This document shows positions 1 through 10,203 of a DNA stretch of 64,000 bases, piece by piece. Positions within the stretch are counted from its first letter, which is position 1. Every line of letters starts with the position of its first letter. A program made the position numbers and the translations under genes. The stretch is from Pseudomonas songnenensis (GTDB lineage: Bacteria > Pseudomonadota > Gammaproteobacteria > Pseudomonadales > Pseudomonadaceae): NCBI RefSeq assembly GCF_003696315.1, contig NZ_RFFN01000008.1, forward strand, positions 108,270 to 172,269, in the 5' to 3' direction. A model generated the notes under the pieces. The model worked only from the letters and a program-made list of their open reading frames with translations. It was not told the DNA's origin and did no database searches.

Positions 1-298
1 CGTGGAAGGACTGATCGGTGCAGACTCACGCAAGGAGCTGGTTACCCATACCCGCGCTCTGGATCGCGTACTGCTCTGGGGTCACTACGTGGTGCCGAAC
101 TGGCATATCAAGACCTGGCGCGTGGCTTACTGGAACCACCTTGCGCACCCCGAGGTAACGCCAAAACAGGACATCGGCCTGATGACCTGGTGGCGCAAGC
201 CCGATGCGAAGGCACCGGTCGCCGATCCGGTGGAAGCGAAGAAAGCCGAGGAAGCTGGTGCGAGCACGCCAGCCGATAACGGCGAGGCGGAGCGCTAA
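1..298 (+). CDS. yejA: YejA-type peptide ABC transporter binding protein, C-terminal end (5' partial)
   Basis: Only the last 98 codons lie in the window; the reading frame is already open at base 2 and ends with TAA at 296-298. The text [15 protein letters not shown] followed by RVAYWNHL matches the tail of family-5 periplasmic binding proteins of the YejA type, which capture oligopeptides and deliver them to the inner-membrane permeases YejB and YejE. The tail is Ala/Glu/Lys-rich, like a flexible C-terminus. yejB starts three bases after the stop, so the four genes are one operon. The identity rests on this short segment plus the yejBEF context. Confidence 0.85.
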   Translation, partial: VEGLIGADSRKELVTHTRALDRVLLWGHYVVPNWHIKTWRVAYWNHLAHPEVTPKQDIGLMTWWRKPDAKAPVADPVEAKKAEEAGASTPADNGEAER

Positions 299-300
299 GC

Positions 301-1374
301 ATGCTCGCTTATATTTTTCGCCGCCTGCTGCTGATCATCCCTACGCTGTTCGGCATTCTGCTGATCAACTTCATCATTATCCAGGCAGCGCCAGGCGGTC
401 CGGTCGAACAGGCAATCGCCAAACTGGAAGGCTTCGAAGGCGCAACCAGCCGCATCGCTGGCGGCGGTTCGGAAGTTGCGGTCGCCGGCACCAGCTACCG
501 CGGTGCGCAGGGCCTGGACCCTGAGCTGGTAGCCGAGATCGAACGCCTGTATGGCTTCGACAAGCCACCGGTAGAGCGCTTCTGGATCATGCTCAGCAAC
601 TACCTGCGGCTGGATTTCGGCGAAAGCTTCTTCCGCGATGCCAAGGTTACCGACCTGATCATCGAGAAGATGCCTGTCTCCATCTCGCTGGGGCTATGGA
701 GCACGCTGATCATGTACCTGGCCTCGATTCCGCTGGGGATCGCCAAGGCCACACGCCACGGCAGCAAGTTCGACGTCTGGACCAGCTCGGCAATCATCGT
801 CGGCTACGCCATCCCGGCGTTCCTGTTCGCCATCCTGCTGATCGTGCTGTTCGCCGGGGGCAGTTACTGGAACTGGTTTCCGTTACGCGGACTGACATCG
901 GCCAACTTCGAAGACCTGACCCTCGGCGGCAAGATCATCGACTATTTCTGGCACCTGGCCCTGCCTGTCACCGCACTGGTTATCGGCAACTTCGCGACGC
1001 TGACGCTACTGACCAAGAACAGCTTCCTCGACGAGATCAACAAGCAGTACGTGATCACGGCACGGGCGAAGGGCTTGAGCAAGAATCGTGTGCTGTATGG
1101 CCACGTGTTTCGCAATGCGATGCTGATCATCATCGCCGGCTTTCCGGCGGCCTTCATTGGCATGTTCTTCACCGGTTCGCTACTGATCGAAGTGATCTTC
1201 TCCCTCGACGGGCTCGGGCTGCTCAGCTTCGAGGCGGCGATCAACCGCGACTATCCGGTGGTGTTCGGCACCCTCTTCCTCTTCACCCTGCTCGGCTTGG
1301 TGGTGAAGCTGATCGGCGACCTGACCTACACGCTGGTCGACCCGCGCATCGATTTCGAAAGCAGGGAGGCCTGA
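301..1374 (+). CDS. yejB: Peptide ABC transporter permease YejB
   Basis: Inner-membrane permease of a binding-protein-dependent peptide importer, 357 residues. An N-terminal membrane anchor ([20 protein letters not shown]) is followed by a periplasmic stretch to about residue 110 and then five further hydrophobic segments. The EAA loop that contacts the ATPase is visible near residue 260 ([21 protein letters not shown]). Its length is usual for YejB/DppB-like permeases. It follows yejA by two bases and precedes yejE by one base. It should pair with YejE to form the channel energised by YejF. Confidence 0.95.
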   Translation: MLAYIFRRLLLIIPTLFGILLINFIIIQAAPGGPVEQAIAKLEGFEGATSRIAGGGSEVAVAGTSYRGAQGLDPELVAEIERLYGFDKPPVERFWIMLSNYLRLDFGESFFRDAKVTDLIIEKMPVSISLGLWSTLIMYLASIPLGIAKATRHGSKFDVWTSSAIIVGYAIPAFLFAILLIVLFAGGSYWNWFPLRGLTSANFEDLTLGGKIIDYFWHLALPVTALVIGNFATLTLLTKNSFLDEINKQYVITARAKGLSKNRVLYGHVFRNAMLIIIAGFPAAFIGMFFTGSLLIEVIFSLDGLGLLSFEAAINRDYPVVFGTLFLFTLLGLVVKLIGDLTYTLVDPRIDFESREA

Positions 1375-1375
1375 G

Positions 1376-2395
1376 ATGCAGTTGTCCCCCCTCAATCAGC
1401 GCAGGCTGGCACTGTTCAAGGCGCACAAGCGTGGCTGGTGGTCGCTATGGATCTTCCTCGCGCTGTTCGTGCTCAGCCTCGGCGCGGAGATCATCGCCAA
1501 CGACAAGCCGATCGTGGTGCGCTACGACGGCGAATGGTTCTTCCCGGTGTTCAAGCGCTACCCGGAAACGGCCTTCGGCGGCGAATTCCCATTGCAAGCC
1601 AACTACAAGAGTCCGTACATCCAGGAGCTGATCGCCGAGAAGGACGGCTGGATGGTCTGGCCGGCCATCCCCTTCAATTATTCGAGCATCAACTACGAAC
1701 TGCAGGTGCCAGCACCGGCGCCACCGTCACTGGAGAACTGGCTGGGCACCGATGACCAGGGTCGCGACGTACTGGCCCGGGTGATCTACGGTTTCCGCAT
1801 CTCGGTACTGTTCGCCTTGACGCTGACCCTGATCAGCTCGGTGATCGGCGTCATCGCCGGCGCCCTGCAGGGCTTCTATGGCGGCTGGGTCGACCTGGTC
1901 GGCCAGCGCCTGCTGGAGATTTGGTCGGGGCTGCCGGTGCTCTATCTGCTGATCATTCTGGCCAGCTTCGTGCAGCCGAACTTCTGGTGGCTGCTGGGCA
2001 TCATGCTGCTGTTCTCCTGGATGAGCCTGGTGGATGTGGTACGCGCCGAATTCCTCCGCGGACGCAACCTCGAGTACGTGCGCGCCGCCCGTGCGCTCGG
2101 CATGCAGAACGGCGCGATCATGTTTCGCCACATCCTGCCCAATGCCATGGTTTCGACCATGACCTTCATGCCGTTCATTCTCACCGGTGCCATCGGCACC
2201 CTCACCGCGCTGGACTTCCTCGGCTTCGGCCTGCCAGCCGGCTCGCCGTCGCTGGGTGAACTGGTCGCCCAGGGCAAGGCCAATCTGCAGGCGCCCTGGC
2301 TCGGCATCAGCGCCTTCATGGTGCTGGCGGTGATGCTGACCCTGCTGGTGTTCATCGGGGAGGCGGCGCGCGATGCCTTCGACCCAAGGAAATAA
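1376..2395 (+). CDS. yejE: Peptide ABC transporter permease YejE
   Basis: Second permease of the Yej importer, 339 residues. It begins with a cytoplasmic N-terminus (NQRRLALFKAHKRGWWSL) and a first membrane helix near residues 22-40. A long periplasmic insert of about 90 residues follows, and then the five-helix permease core. The EAA-type loop reads VRAARALGMQNGAIMFRHIL. A strong ribosome site (GGGAGG, 1364-1369) supports the ATG at 1376. The long periplasmic insert is typical of YejE compared with shorter DppC-like partners. Confidence 0.95.
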   Translation: MQLSPLNQRRLALFKAHKRGWWSLWIFLALFVLSLGAEIIANDKPIVVRYDGEWFFPVFKRYPETAFGGEFPLQANYKSPYIQELIAEKDGWMVWPAIPFNYSSINYELQVPAPAPPSLENWLGTDDQGRDVLARVIYGFRISVLFALTLTLISSVIGVIAGALQGFYGGWVDLVGQRLLEIWSGLPVLYLLIILASFVQPNFWWLLGIMLLFSWMSLVDVVRAEFLRGRNLEYVRAARALGMQNGAIMFRHILPNAMVSTMTFMPFILTGAIGTLTALDFLGFGLPAGSPSLGELVAQGKANLQAPWLGISAFMVLAVMLTLLVFIGEAARDAFDPRK

Positions 2396-2396
2396 C

Positions 2397-4058
2397 ATGG
2401 CCGAACAACCGATAGCCGAGAACCTGGTCGAGGTCCGCGATCTGGCCGTCGAGTTCGTCACTGGCGAGCAGGTCCAGCGTGTCGTCGAGGGCGTCACCTT
2501 CGATATCCGCAGGGGTGAGACCCTGGCGCTTGTCGGCGAAAGCGGCTCGGGTAAATCAGTTACCGCGCACTCGATACTGCGTCTGCTGCCCTACCCGCTC
2601 GCCCGGCACCCGCAGGGCCAGATCCTGTTCCATGGCCAGGATCTGCTCAAGGCCGATGAAAAGGCCATGCGTAAAATCCGTGGAAATCGCATCGCCATGG
2701 TCTTCCAGGAACCGATGACCTCGCTCAACCCGCTGCACACCGTGGGCAAGCAGATCAACGAGGTTCTGGAGATTCACAAGGGTCTGCGTGGCAAGGAGGC
2801 AACCGCCCGCACACTGGAGTTGCTGGAACTGGTTGGCATCCCCGAGCCACGCAAGCGCATCCGTGCGTACCCGCACGAGTTGTCGGGCGGGCAACGCCAG
2901 CGAGTGGTCATCGCCATGGCGCTGGCCAACGAGCCGGAGCTGCTGATCGCCGACGAGCCGACCACGGCGCTCGACGTCACCGTGCAGCTGAAGATCCTCG
3001 AATTGCTGAAGGAACTGCAGGCACGCCTGGGCATGGCACTGCTGCTGATCAGCCACGATCTCAACCTGGTTCGGCGCATTGCCCATCGCGTATGTGTCAT
3101 GCAGCGCGGTCGCGTCGTCGAACAGGCGTTGTGTGAAGATCTGTTCCGCGCGCCCAAGCATCCGTACACCCAGGAACTGCTCGCGGCCGAGCCCAGCGGC
3201 GGCCCAGTGGCAGTGGAGGAAGCGCCGCCATTGCTCGAGGTCGACGACCTGCGCGTGTGGTTCCCGATCAAGAAGGGCCTGCTACGGCGCACCGTCGACC
3301 ACATCAAGGCAGTCGATGGTGTGAACTTCAGCCTGCCCAAGGGGCAGACGCTGGGCATCGTTGGCGAAAGCGGGTCGGGCAAGTCCACGCTGGGCTTGGC
3401 TATCCTTCGTTTGTTGGGTAGTCGCGGCGAGATCCGCTTCCAGGGCCAGCAACTGCAGAGCATGTCGCAGCGCCAGGTCCGGCCGCTGCGCCGGCAGATG
3501 CAGGTGGTCTTCCAGGACCCCTTCGGCAGCCTGAGCCCGCGCATGTCGGTCGGGCAGATCGTTGGCGAGGGGTTGCACATCCACCGGATGGGCAATGCCA
3601 GGGAGCAGGAACAGGCAATCATTGACGCACTCGTGGAAGTGGGTCTCGATCCGGAAACCCGGCATCGCTATCCCCACGAGTTTTCCGGCGGGCAGAGGCA
3701 ACGCATTGCCATCGCCCGGGCTCTGGTGTTGAAACCGGCGCTGATACTGCTCGACGAGCCGACGTCTGCGCTCGATCGCACGGTGCAGCGACAGGTGGTG
3801 GAGCTACTGCGCTCGTTGCAGGCCAAGTACAACCTGACTTACCTGTTCATCAGCCATGACCTGGCGGTGGTCAGGGCGCTGAGCCACCAGATGATGGTGG
3901 TCAAGCAGGGCCAGGTGGTGGAACAAGGTGCGGCCGCGGACATCTTTGCGGCACCGCAACATCCGTATACACAGCAGCTGCTGGAATCCGCCTTCATGGC
4001 GCCCGGCACTGCCGAACAACCAGAAGAGGGACAAGCACATGGGTTTTCTCACCGGTAA
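2397..4058 (+). CDS. yejF: Peptide ABC transporter double ATPase YejF
   Basis: ATP-binding subunit with two fused ABC domains in 553 residues. The first has Walker [11 protein letters not shown], signature LSGGQRQRV and Walker [13 protein letters not shown]. The second has [22 protein letters not shown] and [12 protein letters not shown]. Both active sites look intact. The ATG at 2397 is preferred over an in-frame ATG at 2373: AAGGA at 2386-2390 is well spaced, and the N-terminal [16 protein letters not shown] is typical. The 3' end overlaps fabI by 20 bases, implying translational coupling. Confidence 0.95.
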   Translation: MAEQPIAENLVEVRDLAVEFVTGEQVQRVVEGVTFDIRRGETLALVGESGSGKSVTAHSILRLLPYPLARHPQGQILFHGQDLLKADEKAMRKIRGNRIAMVFQEPMTSLNPLHTVGKQINEVLEIHKGLRGKEATARTLELLELVGIPEPRKRIRAYPHELSGGQRQRVVIAMALANEPELLIADEPTTALDVTVQLKILELLKELQARLGMALLLISHDLNLVRRIAHRVCVMQRGRVVEQALCEDLFRAPKHPYTQELLAAEPSGGPVAVEEAPPLLEVDDLRVWFPIKKGLLRRTVDHIKAVDGVNFSLPKGQTLGIVGESGSGKSTLGLAILRLLGSRGEIRFQGQQLQSMSQRQVRPLRRQMQVVFQDPFGSLSPRMSVGQIVGEGLHIHRMGNAREQEQAIIDALVEVGLDPETRHRYPHEFSGGQRQRIAIARALVLKPALILLDEPTSALDRTVQRQVVELLRSLQAKYNLTYLFISHDLAVVRALSHQMMVVKQGQVVEQGAAADIFAAPQHPYTQQLLESAFMAPGTAEQPEEGQAHGFSHR

Positions 4059-4833
4059 GCGCGTACTGATCGTCGGCGTTGCCAGCAAACTGTCGATTGC
4101 CTCGGGCATCGCCGCCGCCATGCATCGCGAAGGTGCAGAACTGGCTTTCACCTACCAGAATGAAAAGCTCAAGGGCCGCGTCGAGGAATTCGCCGCAGGC
4201 TGGGGTTCGGGCCCGGAGCTGTGCTTCCCCTGCGACGTCGCCAACGATGAGGACATCGCCCGCGTATTCGAAGAGCTGAGCAAGAAGTGGGACGGTCTGG
4301 ATTGCATCGTGCATTCCGTCGGCTTCGCTCCCGGCGACCAGCTCAACGGCGACTTCACCGAAGTCACCACCCGTGAAGGCTTCAAGATCGCTCACGACAT
4401 CAGCGCCTACAGCTTCGTCGCCCTGGCCAAGGCCGGCCGCGAGATGATGAAGGGCCGCAACGGCAGCCTGCTCACCCTCTCCTACCTGGGCGCCGAGCGC
4501 ACCATGCCGAACTACAACGTCATGGGCATGGCCAAGGCCAGTCTGGAAGCCGGTGTTCGCTACCTGGCCGGCAGCCTCGGCCCGGAAGGCACCCGCGTCA
4601 ACTGCATCTCGGCCGGTCCGATCCGTACCCTCGCCGCCTCCGGCATCGCCAGCTTCCGCAAGATGCTCGCTGCCAACGAGAAGCAGACCCCGCTGCGCCG
4701 CAACGTCACCATCGACGAAGTCGGCAACGCCGGTGCCTTCCTCTGCTCGGACCTGGCGTCCGGCATCAGCGGTGAGATCCTCTACGTCGACGGCGGCTTC
4801 AACACCACCGCGATGGGCTCGCTGGAAGACTGA
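4039..4833 (+). CDS. fabI: Enoyl-[acyl-carrier-protein] reductase FabI (NADH)
   Basis: Catalyses the last step of each fatty-acid elongation cycle, reducing enoyl-ACP with NADH in the cytoplasm; it is the usual triclosan target. The 264-residue length fits FabI. Visible are the divergent SDR nucleotide loop ([14 protein letters not shown], about residues 13-26), Tyr149, and the catalytic pair Tyr159 and Lys166 spaced Tyr-x6-Lys, which is the FabI pattern and not the Tyr-x3-Lys of ordinary SDRs. GAAGAGGG upstream supports ATG 4039, inside the end of yejF. A strong terminator follows. Confidence 0.97.
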   Translation: MGFLTGKRVLIVGVASKLSIASGIAAAMHREGAELAFTYQNEKLKGRVEEFAAGWGSGPELCFPCDVANDEDIARVFEELSKKWDGLDCIVHSVGFAPGDQLNGDFTEVTTREGFKIAHDISAYSFVALAKAGREMMKGRNGSLLTLSYLGAERTMPNYNVMGMAKASLEAGVRYLAGSLGPEGTRVNCISAGPIRTLAASGIASFRKMLAANEKQTPLRRNVTIDEVGNAGAFLCSDLASGISGEILYVDGGFNTTAMGSLED

Positions 4834-4854
4834 TCCCGCGCCTGTAAAGCACCG

Positions 4855-4880
4855 AACCCCGCCTACTGGCGGGGTTCGTG
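4855..4880. terminator. Rho-independent terminator between fabI and the convergent SDR gene
   Basis: Inverted repeat AACCCCGCC (4855-4863) and GGCGGGGTT (4868-4876) with a 4-base loop. It lies between the ends of two convergent genes, so it can serve either direction. Confidence 0.85.
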
Positions 4881-4894
4881 TTTCTGCGGCGGCA

Positions 4895-5659
4895 TCAGCC
4901 GGCCGTGACCGTCATGCCGCCATCGGCCATGACCACCGAGCCGACCATGAAGCTGGCCCGCTCCGAGGCGAGAAAGGCGACGATCTCGGCGATCTCCTCC
5001 GGCTGCGCCGCGCGCCCGATGGGTGCGGCTTGCCCATGCTGGGCGAGAAAGCCCGGCCCGTCCTCGACCACATCGTTGAGGATGTTCGTCACCACATCGC
5101 CTACGCCGATGGCATTGACCCGGATGCCATGCTCGATCGCCTCCAGTGCCAGCGTGCGAGTCAGCTGCGCCAGCGCACCCTTCGAGGCCGTATAGGCGGC
5201 GATGGTCGGAAAGGCAAAGTAGGACGCGTAGGACGCAATGTTGACGATCGCCCCCGAGCGATTGGGCATCATTGCCTTGACCGCTTCGCGGCAATGCAGG
5301 AAGGCCGCCGTGGCGTTGACCGCCTGAATGCGCTCCCAGTCCTCGCGGGTCATGTCCACCACCAGCTTGTTGATGATGATTCCGGCGTTGTTGACCAGAA
5401 TGTCCAGCCGGCCGAACTGCTCGATGGCCAGGCCGACGGCACGCTCGGCGGCGCCGTCTTCGGTGATATCCGCCTGCAACGGCACCAGCCCCGGCCGGGT
5501 GAGTTCTTCGACCGCGGGGTCGATGTCTTCAGCGACAACCTTCGCGCCGCGCTCGTGCAGCAGCAAGGCGATGGCCCTGCCGATGCCGCTGGCCGCGCCA
5601 GTGACCAGCGCGACCTTGCCTTCGACTTCCTGGATAACAGTGTGCTTGGAATCGGTCAT
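4895..5659 (-). CDS. SDR-family NAD(P)-dependent oxidoreductase, substrate unknown
   Basis: Classical short-chain dehydrogenase of 254 residues. It has the cofactor motif TGAASGIG (residues 20-27), NNAG (90-93), catalytic Ser143, and Tyr156-x3-Lys160. An Asp in VVAEDID after the second strand suggests NAD rather than NADP, although this is only a rule of thumb. The C-terminal MADGGMTVTAG is typical of the family. GGAGGAG precedes the ATG. It is divergent from an AraC-type regulator across 187 bases, so that regulator may control it. No substrate can be named from sequence. Confidence 0.9.
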   Translation of the reverse strand: MTDSKHTVIQEVEGKVALVTGAASGIGRAIALLLHERGAKVVAEDIDPAVEELTRPGLVPLQADITEDGAAERAVGLAIEQFGRLDILVNNAGIIINKLVVDMTREDWERIQAVNATAAFLHCREAVKAMMPNRSGAIVNIASYASYFAFPTIAAYTASKGALAQLTRTLALEAIEHGIRVNAIGVGDVVTNILNDVVEDGPGFLAQHGQAAPIGRAAQPEEIAEIVAFLASERASFMVGSVVMADGGMTVTAG

Positions 5660-5846
5660 GGTGCTCTCCTCCCGTTACGGACGACGCCAGGGCGCCTTCG
5701 TTATTGACGGGTTCAGTCTCCCTCAGTGCGGCAAGCCCGGCTTTCGCACGCTTGCGCTGGCTGTCGGGGTTTTGCGCGCAGCATAGCCGGCCAGTGGCGA
5801 GGGCCTGCGCTAACCTATCGACGCCTACTTGTTATGGGAGCACGCC

Positions 5847-6773
5847 GTGCCTCGGTCGTCCGAAGCCCCACCAGTGCCTGATACGTGGCGCGCCACTGCT
5901 CAGTCCATGCGCGACCACCTACCCGGAGATGCTGACGTAACTGCGCTGCCGCCGCTGCAGGACGTGGTCGTGCAGTTCTTCAGCCATCGCACCATCACCG
6001 AGCCAATTCGAGTACCCGCAGTGGTAGAACCGCTACTGGTTCTGGTACTCGCCGGTACGGCCCGTGTCGAAGAGCGTGGCTTGGATGGGCCATGGAGCGC
6101 AGCAACCGTGAGGGTCGGCGACTTCTTTCTGACCAACACCCAAGAGCCGTACGAAATGCGCTGGCAGACGCTTGAAGGGGACCGCTTCGAGGTGATGCAC
6201 CTGTATCTCGGTCTGCCATTCATCGAACAGGCCGCACGGGAACTGCTCGGACCACAGAGCACAGCGGTCGCGCTGCTGGATGTTTCCGGCGGCAGGGACG
6301 AAACGGTTCACTGGCTGATGGAAAGCCTGCGCCAGGAGTTGCTCGACCAGCGTACGCCCAGCCTGCTGTGCCTGCGTGGCCTGGCTCAAACGCTGGCCGT
6401 GCATCTGCTGCGCCACTATCGGGCCCCACAAGGCGTCATCCGCCGCAGCAATGCCCTGCAGGCGTACAAGCTGCGGAAAGTCATCGACGCAATGAACGCT
6501 CGGCTGGCCGATGAGTTCAGCCTCACCAGGCTGGCCCGTACCGCCGAGCTGAGCGAGTACCACTTCAGCCGGATGTTCAAACGTGCCACCGGATTCTCGC
6601 CGTCGCAGTACTTCATCGGCCTGCGCATGGCGCGGGCTCGACAGCTGCTGATCGAAACCCAGCGCAGCGTCATCGACATCGGACTGGAGGTGGGCTACTC
6701 GAGCCCGAGTCATTTTTCCCAGGTGTTTCGCCGCGAAGTCGGCGTCACGCCGAGCGCCTATCGCCAGGCCTGA
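5847..6773 (+). CDS. AraC-family transcriptional regulator
   Basis: A cupin-like N-terminal sensing region (about residues 25-180) is followed by a C-terminal AraC double helix-turn-helix (about 205-305). The latter includes LARTAELSEYHFSRMFKRATGFSPSQY split by the usual linker helix, and VGYSSPSHFSQVFRREVGVTPS. The GTG at 5847 is chosen because GGAG at 5837-5840 sits six bases before it; a TTG at 5829 is an alternative giving six more residues. It is divergent from the SDR gene, its likely target. The effector is unknown. Confidence 0.9.
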   Translation: MPRSSEAPPVPDTWRATAQSMRDHLPGDADVTALPPLQDVVVQFFSHRTITEPIRVPAVVEPLLVLVLAGTARVEERGLDGPWSAATVRVGDFFLTNTQEPYEMRWQTLEGDRFEVMHLYLGLPFIEQAARELLGPQSTAVALLDVSGGRDETVHWLMESLRQELLDQRTPSLLCLRGLAQTLAVHLLRHYRAPQGVIRRSNALQAYKLRKVIDAMNARLADEFSLTRLARTAELSEYHFSRMFKRATGFSPSQYFIGLRMARARQLLIETQRSVIDIGLEVGYSSPSHFSQVFRREVGVTPSAYRQA

Positions 6774-6800
6774 AAGGCACGCCTGCTGCGAAACGAAAAA

Positions 6801-6830
6801 ACCCCGGCCACGACGACCGGGGTTCTTCGT
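6801..6830. terminator. Bidirectional terminator between the AraC-type gene and the quinoprotein gene
   Basis: Stem AACCCCGG (6801-6808) and CCGGGGTT (6818-6825), preceded by an A-rich run and followed by TCTTCGTTT. It separates convergent genes. Confidence 0.85.
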
Positions 6831-6872
6831 TTGTGGAGCCCGGCGGTTGCCGGGCTCCGTGACACAGGCCGA

Positions 6873-8651
6873 TCAGCGCTTGGCGATCTGATCCTTAGGC
6901 AGCTTGAAGGTCCAGACCATACCGCCCTGGTTGAACTCCTTCACCCGCTTGGCAACCTCGCCGCCCCACAGTGGAACCGCGCCACCCCAGCCGGAGAGAA
7001 CGGAGACGTACTGCTCGCCGTCCATTTCCCAGGTAACCGGAGAGCCGATCACGCCCGAGCCGGTGTTGAACTCGTAGAGCTTCTTGCCGGTCTTGGCATC
7101 GAAGGCCATCAGGTAGCCTTCCGGGTTGCCGGTGAACACCAGGTTGCCCTTGGTCGCCAGCACACCGCCCCACAGCGGCGCGTAGTTCTTGTAGCGCCAG
7201 ACTTCCTTGCCGGTCTTCGGATCGATGGCGCGCAGCACGCCGATGTAATCGTCGTTGAGCGGATGGATGGTGAAACCGGCACCCAGGTAGGCCGCGCCCT
7301 TCTTGTAGGCGGTGCCTTCGTTCCAGATGTCCATGCTCCACTCGTTGGACGGCACATAGAACAGTCCGGTGTCCTGGCTGTAGGCCATCGGCATCCAGTT
7401 CTTGCCACCGAGGAACGACGGCGCCACCGTGACGGTCTTGCCCTGCGCGCCAGCGTCGTTGGGCGAGCCCGGACGATTGGCGTCGTCGTAGATTGGCCGG
7501 CCGTTCTTGTCCAGGCCTTTGGCCCAGGTGATCTTGTCGACGAACGGGAAGCCACGGATGAACTTGCCGTTGGTGCGATCGAGTACGTAGAAGAAGCCGT
7601 TGCGGTCGGCGGTACCGGCAGCCTTGATGGTCTTGCCGCCTTCCTGATAGTCGAAGGACACCAGTTCGTTCACACCGTCGAAGTCCCAGCCGTCATGCGG
7701 TGTGGTCTGGAAATGCCACTTGATCGAGCCGTCGTTCGGGTCCAGCGCCAGACGCGAGGAGGAATACAGGTTGTCGCCAGGGCGCAGGTGCGAGTTCCAC
7801 GGTGCCGGGTTGCCGGTACCGAACAGCAGCGAATCGGTGTCCGGATCGTAGTAGCCGCCCAGCCACGGAGCCGCACCGCCGGTCTTCCACAGGTCGCCCG
7901 GCCAGGTCTTGCCCGCTTCGCCGCCGGAGATGCCACTTTCGACCTTCTTGCCGTCCTTCCACACGTAGCCCATGTGGCCTTCGACCGTCGGACGGGTCCA
8001 CAGCAGTTCGCCGTTCTTCGGGTTGTACGCTTCGATCTTGCCGACCACGCCGAATTCGCCACCGGACACACCGGTAATCAGCTTGCCCTTGACCACCAGC
8101 GGGGCTGCGGTCAGCGAATAACCGGCCTTGTAATCGGCGACGGTTTTCTTCCAGACGACCTTGCCGGTGTCCTTGTTCAGCGCAACCAGCTTGGCGTCCA
8201 GCGTGCCGAAGATCACCAGATCGTCATACAGCGCCACGCCACGGTTGATCACGTCACAGCACGGCATGATGCCGTCGGGAAGGCGCGCATCGTACTGCCA
8301 CAGTTCCTTGCCGGTACGGGCATCGACCGCGTACACGCGGGAGTAGGAACCGGTGATGTACATCACACCGTCCTTGATCAGCGGCTGCGCTTCCTGGCCG
8401 CGCTGCTTTTCACCACCCAGAGAGAAGCCCCAAACCGGTCGCAACTGATTGATGTTATTGGTGTTCAACGCGTCCAGGGTGCTGTAGCGCTGGCCCTGCA
8501 AGCCCATACCGTTGGTCACGATCTGGTCGGTGGACTTGGCGTCGTTGAGGATTTCCTGGTCGGTTACGGCCCAGGCGTGCAGGCTGGACATCGCCACCGC
8601 GGCGCATAGCGCCGTCAAGGCGAAGGGCTTGCGAAGACCGGTGTGCTTCAT
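6873..8651 (-). CDS. pedH: PQQ-dependent alcohol dehydrogenase, lanthanide type (PedH/ExaF-like)
   Basis: Periplasmic quinoprotein that oxidises alcohols to aldehydes and passes electrons to cytochrome c. It has 592 residues, with a signal peptide ending in LHAWA near residue 28. The eight-bladed propeller W-repeats are visible, such as [11 protein letters not shown] and [11 protein letters not shown]. The vicinal Cys131-Cys132 that stacks on PQQ is present. The active-site stretch reads GWDFDGVNE: catalytic Asp323 is followed two residues later by Asp325, the extra ligand that marks lanthanide-dependent enzymes (XoxF, PedH). The ATG at 8651 is preferred because the frame upstream codes an implausible basic tail, and AGAGGTAG sits before it. 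It stands alone, divergent from a binding-protein gene. Metal type is inferred from one residue plus overall resemblance. Confidence 0.9.
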   Translation of the reverse strand: MKHTGLRKPFALTALCAAVAMSSLHAWAVTDQEILNDAKSTDQIVTNGMGLQGQRYSTLDALNTNNINQLRPVWGFSLGGEKQRGQEAQPLIKDGVMYITGSYSRVYAVDARTGKELWQYDARLPDGIMPCCDVINRGVALYDDLVIFGTLDAKLVALNKDTGKVVWKKTVADYKAGYSLTAAPLVVKGKLITGVSGGEFGVVGKIEAYNPKNGELLWTRPTVEGHMGYVWKDGKKVESGISGGEAGKTWPGDLWKTGGAAPWLGGYYDPDTDSLLFGTGNPAPWNSHLRPGDNLYSSSRLALDPNDGSIKWHFQTTPHDGWDFDGVNELVSFDYQEGGKTIKAAGTADRNGFFYVLDRTNGKFIRGFPFVDKITWAKGLDKNGRPIYDDANRPGSPNDAGAQGKTVTVAPSFLGGKNWMPMAYSQDTGLFYVPSNEWSMDIWNEGTAYKKGAAYLGAGFTIHPLNDDYIGVLRAIDPKTGKEVWRYKNYAPLWGGVLATKGNLVFTGNPEGYLMAFDAKTGKKLYEFNTGSGVIGSPVTWEMDGEQYVSVLSGWGGAVPLWGGEVAKRVKEFNQGGMVWTFKLPKDQIAKR

Positions 8652-8756
8652 TGCGGCTACCTCTGCGGGTTCATTGTTATGCCGGGAAATTTTCCCGGTC
8701 TGGGGTTGATTCTTGGTTTGCCCCGCTTCGGCAACAATTGCCCGCAGTACCGATTT

Positions 8757-8776
8757 TCCTACTCCCTTGGTAGCAA
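8757..8776. promoter_or_regulatory. TTGGTA element, copy a (between pedH-like gene and binding-protein gene)
   Basis: CCTACTCCCTTGGTAG, with TTGGTA at 8767-8772 and a TAC-N7-GTA dyad. It lies about 116 bases from the pedH-like start and 157 bases from the divergent binding-protein start. It is one of six related copies in this locus. The binding factor is inferred to be a NarL/LuxR-type response regulator. Confidence 0.6.
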
Positions 8777-8929
8777 TACGCCGCCGTGGACGGCGCAACC
8801 CGCGGTTTTTCAGGGCCGTACGGGTCACGAGCGGCACCGAAGTCGCAACGATCCGGCCGGAAAAGACTATTTCGCTGTGCTGGCCCAGCCCCTAAAACGA
8901 ACGTCCCCTCGCTCAGAAGGATACGAGCC

Positions 8930-10168
8930 ATGCTTCGCCATTCCCTGGCTATCGCCCTTGCCTTGCTTACTGCCCTGACCGCACATGCAGCCGAACCAAT
9001 CCGCATCGGGCTCAACTACCCGAGTACCGGCAACTACAAATCCGAAGGCCTGGAACTGAGCCGCGGTGCGCTGCTGGCGGTCGATGAAATCAATGGTCGT
9101 GGTGGTTTGCTTGGCCGGCAGCTGCAGCTGGTCAGCCTGAATTCCGCCGCCCGCCCCGAAAAAGCCCAAGCCAATATCGAACGCTTCGCCATCCAGGGCG
9201 CGGCGATGGTGTTCGGCGGCGCCAATAGCGAGGAAGCCCTTGCCGCTGGCCAGCGAGCACGCGAGCTCGGGCTGCTCTATTTCCCCACGCTCGGCTACGC
9301 CAACGAAATCACCGGGCGCGACGGACATCGCCATCTGTTTCGAGAATCCAACAGCGCCTGGATGAGCGCCCGCGTGCTCGGCGAATACCTCAGCTGGCAC
9401 ATGCCCAACCGCCGTTATCACTACGTCAGCCTGGACGACGCATGGGGCCGCAGCATGGAGCAGGCGTTACGCGAAGCGACCAAGAGCCGCGACCGCGCGC
9501 GCCATGGCTACTCGAAGATCGCCGAGCGCGGTGCAAGGCGCGGCGACTACCTGGCCGCTCTGCAGAAAGCCGCCGCCAGTAACGCCGATGTACTGGTGAT
9601 CGTCCTGCTTGGGGAGGATCTGGTGCAGACCATGCGTCTGGCGCACACCCTGGAGCTCGGCAAACGCATGCAGATCATCGTGCCCAACCTGACCCAAAGC
9701 ATCGTCGAGCAGGCCGGACCGCTGGTGATGGAGCACGTCATCGGCACTGAAGCCTGGACCTGGCGGGTGCCCAAGCTGGTCGGCAGCACGGAAGGTCAGG
9801 CGTTTGCCGATCGATTCATCGCCCAGCATCAGGCGTATCCGGGCAGCACCGCAGCCTCAGCCTATGGCATCGTCCGACAGTGGGCGGACGCTGCCCAACG
9901 CACCGGCAGTATCAATGCCGAAGCGGTGATCGCGGCCCTGGAAAACCACCGCTACCAGCTACTCAAGGACGAGCAGTACTGGCGCGACTTCGACCACCAG
10001 AACGTGCAGAGCATCTATGCGGTGCGGGTCAGGAATCGCAGTGAAATCATGCAGGACCGCTTCAAGCAGGACTACTTCACCATCATTCATCGCATGGACG
10101 GCGAAGCGGCTGCCCCGAGCCTGGATGACTGGCAGCAGGAGCGTGGAGATCAGCTGGAGCTGCAGTAA
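8930..10168 (+). CDS. Periplasmic substrate-binding protein, urea/amide/branched-amino-acid type, orphan
   Basis: A 412-residue type I binding protein with a signal peptide (MLRHSLAIALALLTALTAHA). The mature start EPIRIGLNYPSTGNYKSEG and the AVDEINGRGGLLGRQ motif are typical of UrtA/AmiC-like proteins. It reads away from the pedH-like gene and shares its regulatory region with it. No permease or ATPase lies next to it, so it may serve a distant transporter or act as a sensor of a substrate. ATG 8930 has AGAAGGA upstream; the open frame before it lacks protein character. The ligand is unknown. Confidence 0.8.
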   Translation: MLRHSLAIALALLTALTAHAAEPIRIGLNYPSTGNYKSEGLELSRGALLAVDEINGRGGLLGRQLQLVSLNSAARPEKAQANIERFAIQGAAMVFGGANSEEALAAGQRARELGLLYFPTLGYANEITGRDGHRHLFRESNSAWMSARVLGEYLSWHMPNRRYHYVSLDDAWGRSMEQALREATKSRDRARHGYSKIAERGARRGDYLAALQKAAASNADVLVIVLLGEDLVQTMRLAHTLELGKRMQIIVPNLTQSIVEQAGPLVMEHVIGTEAWTWRVPKLVGSTEGQAFADRFIAQHQAYPGSTAASAYGIVRQWADAAQRTGSINAEAVIAALENHRYQLLKDEQYWRDFDHQNVQSIYAVRVRNRSEIMQDRFKQDYFTIIHRMDGEAAAPSLDDWQQERGDQLELQ

Positions 10169-10203
10169 CGCCGTTACTGGTCGACGCGCTGCAGCGCGTC
10201 GAC
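10163..10203. terminator. Tandem palindromes at the convergent gene ends
   Basis: CAGTAACG-C-CGTTACTG (10163-10179) contains both convergent stop codons. A perfect 24-base palindrome follows at 10180-10203, beginning and ending GTCGAC, inside the last codons of the metallohydrolase. There is no T-run. It probably folds into hairpins that stop or stabilise both transcripts. Confidence 0.5.

Noticed and set aside
8652..8837. N-terminal extension of the pedH-like gene by 62 codons
   Set aside because: The extension is basic and precedes a complete signal peptide; the ATG at 8651 has a ribosome site and the regulatory element lies in the extension.
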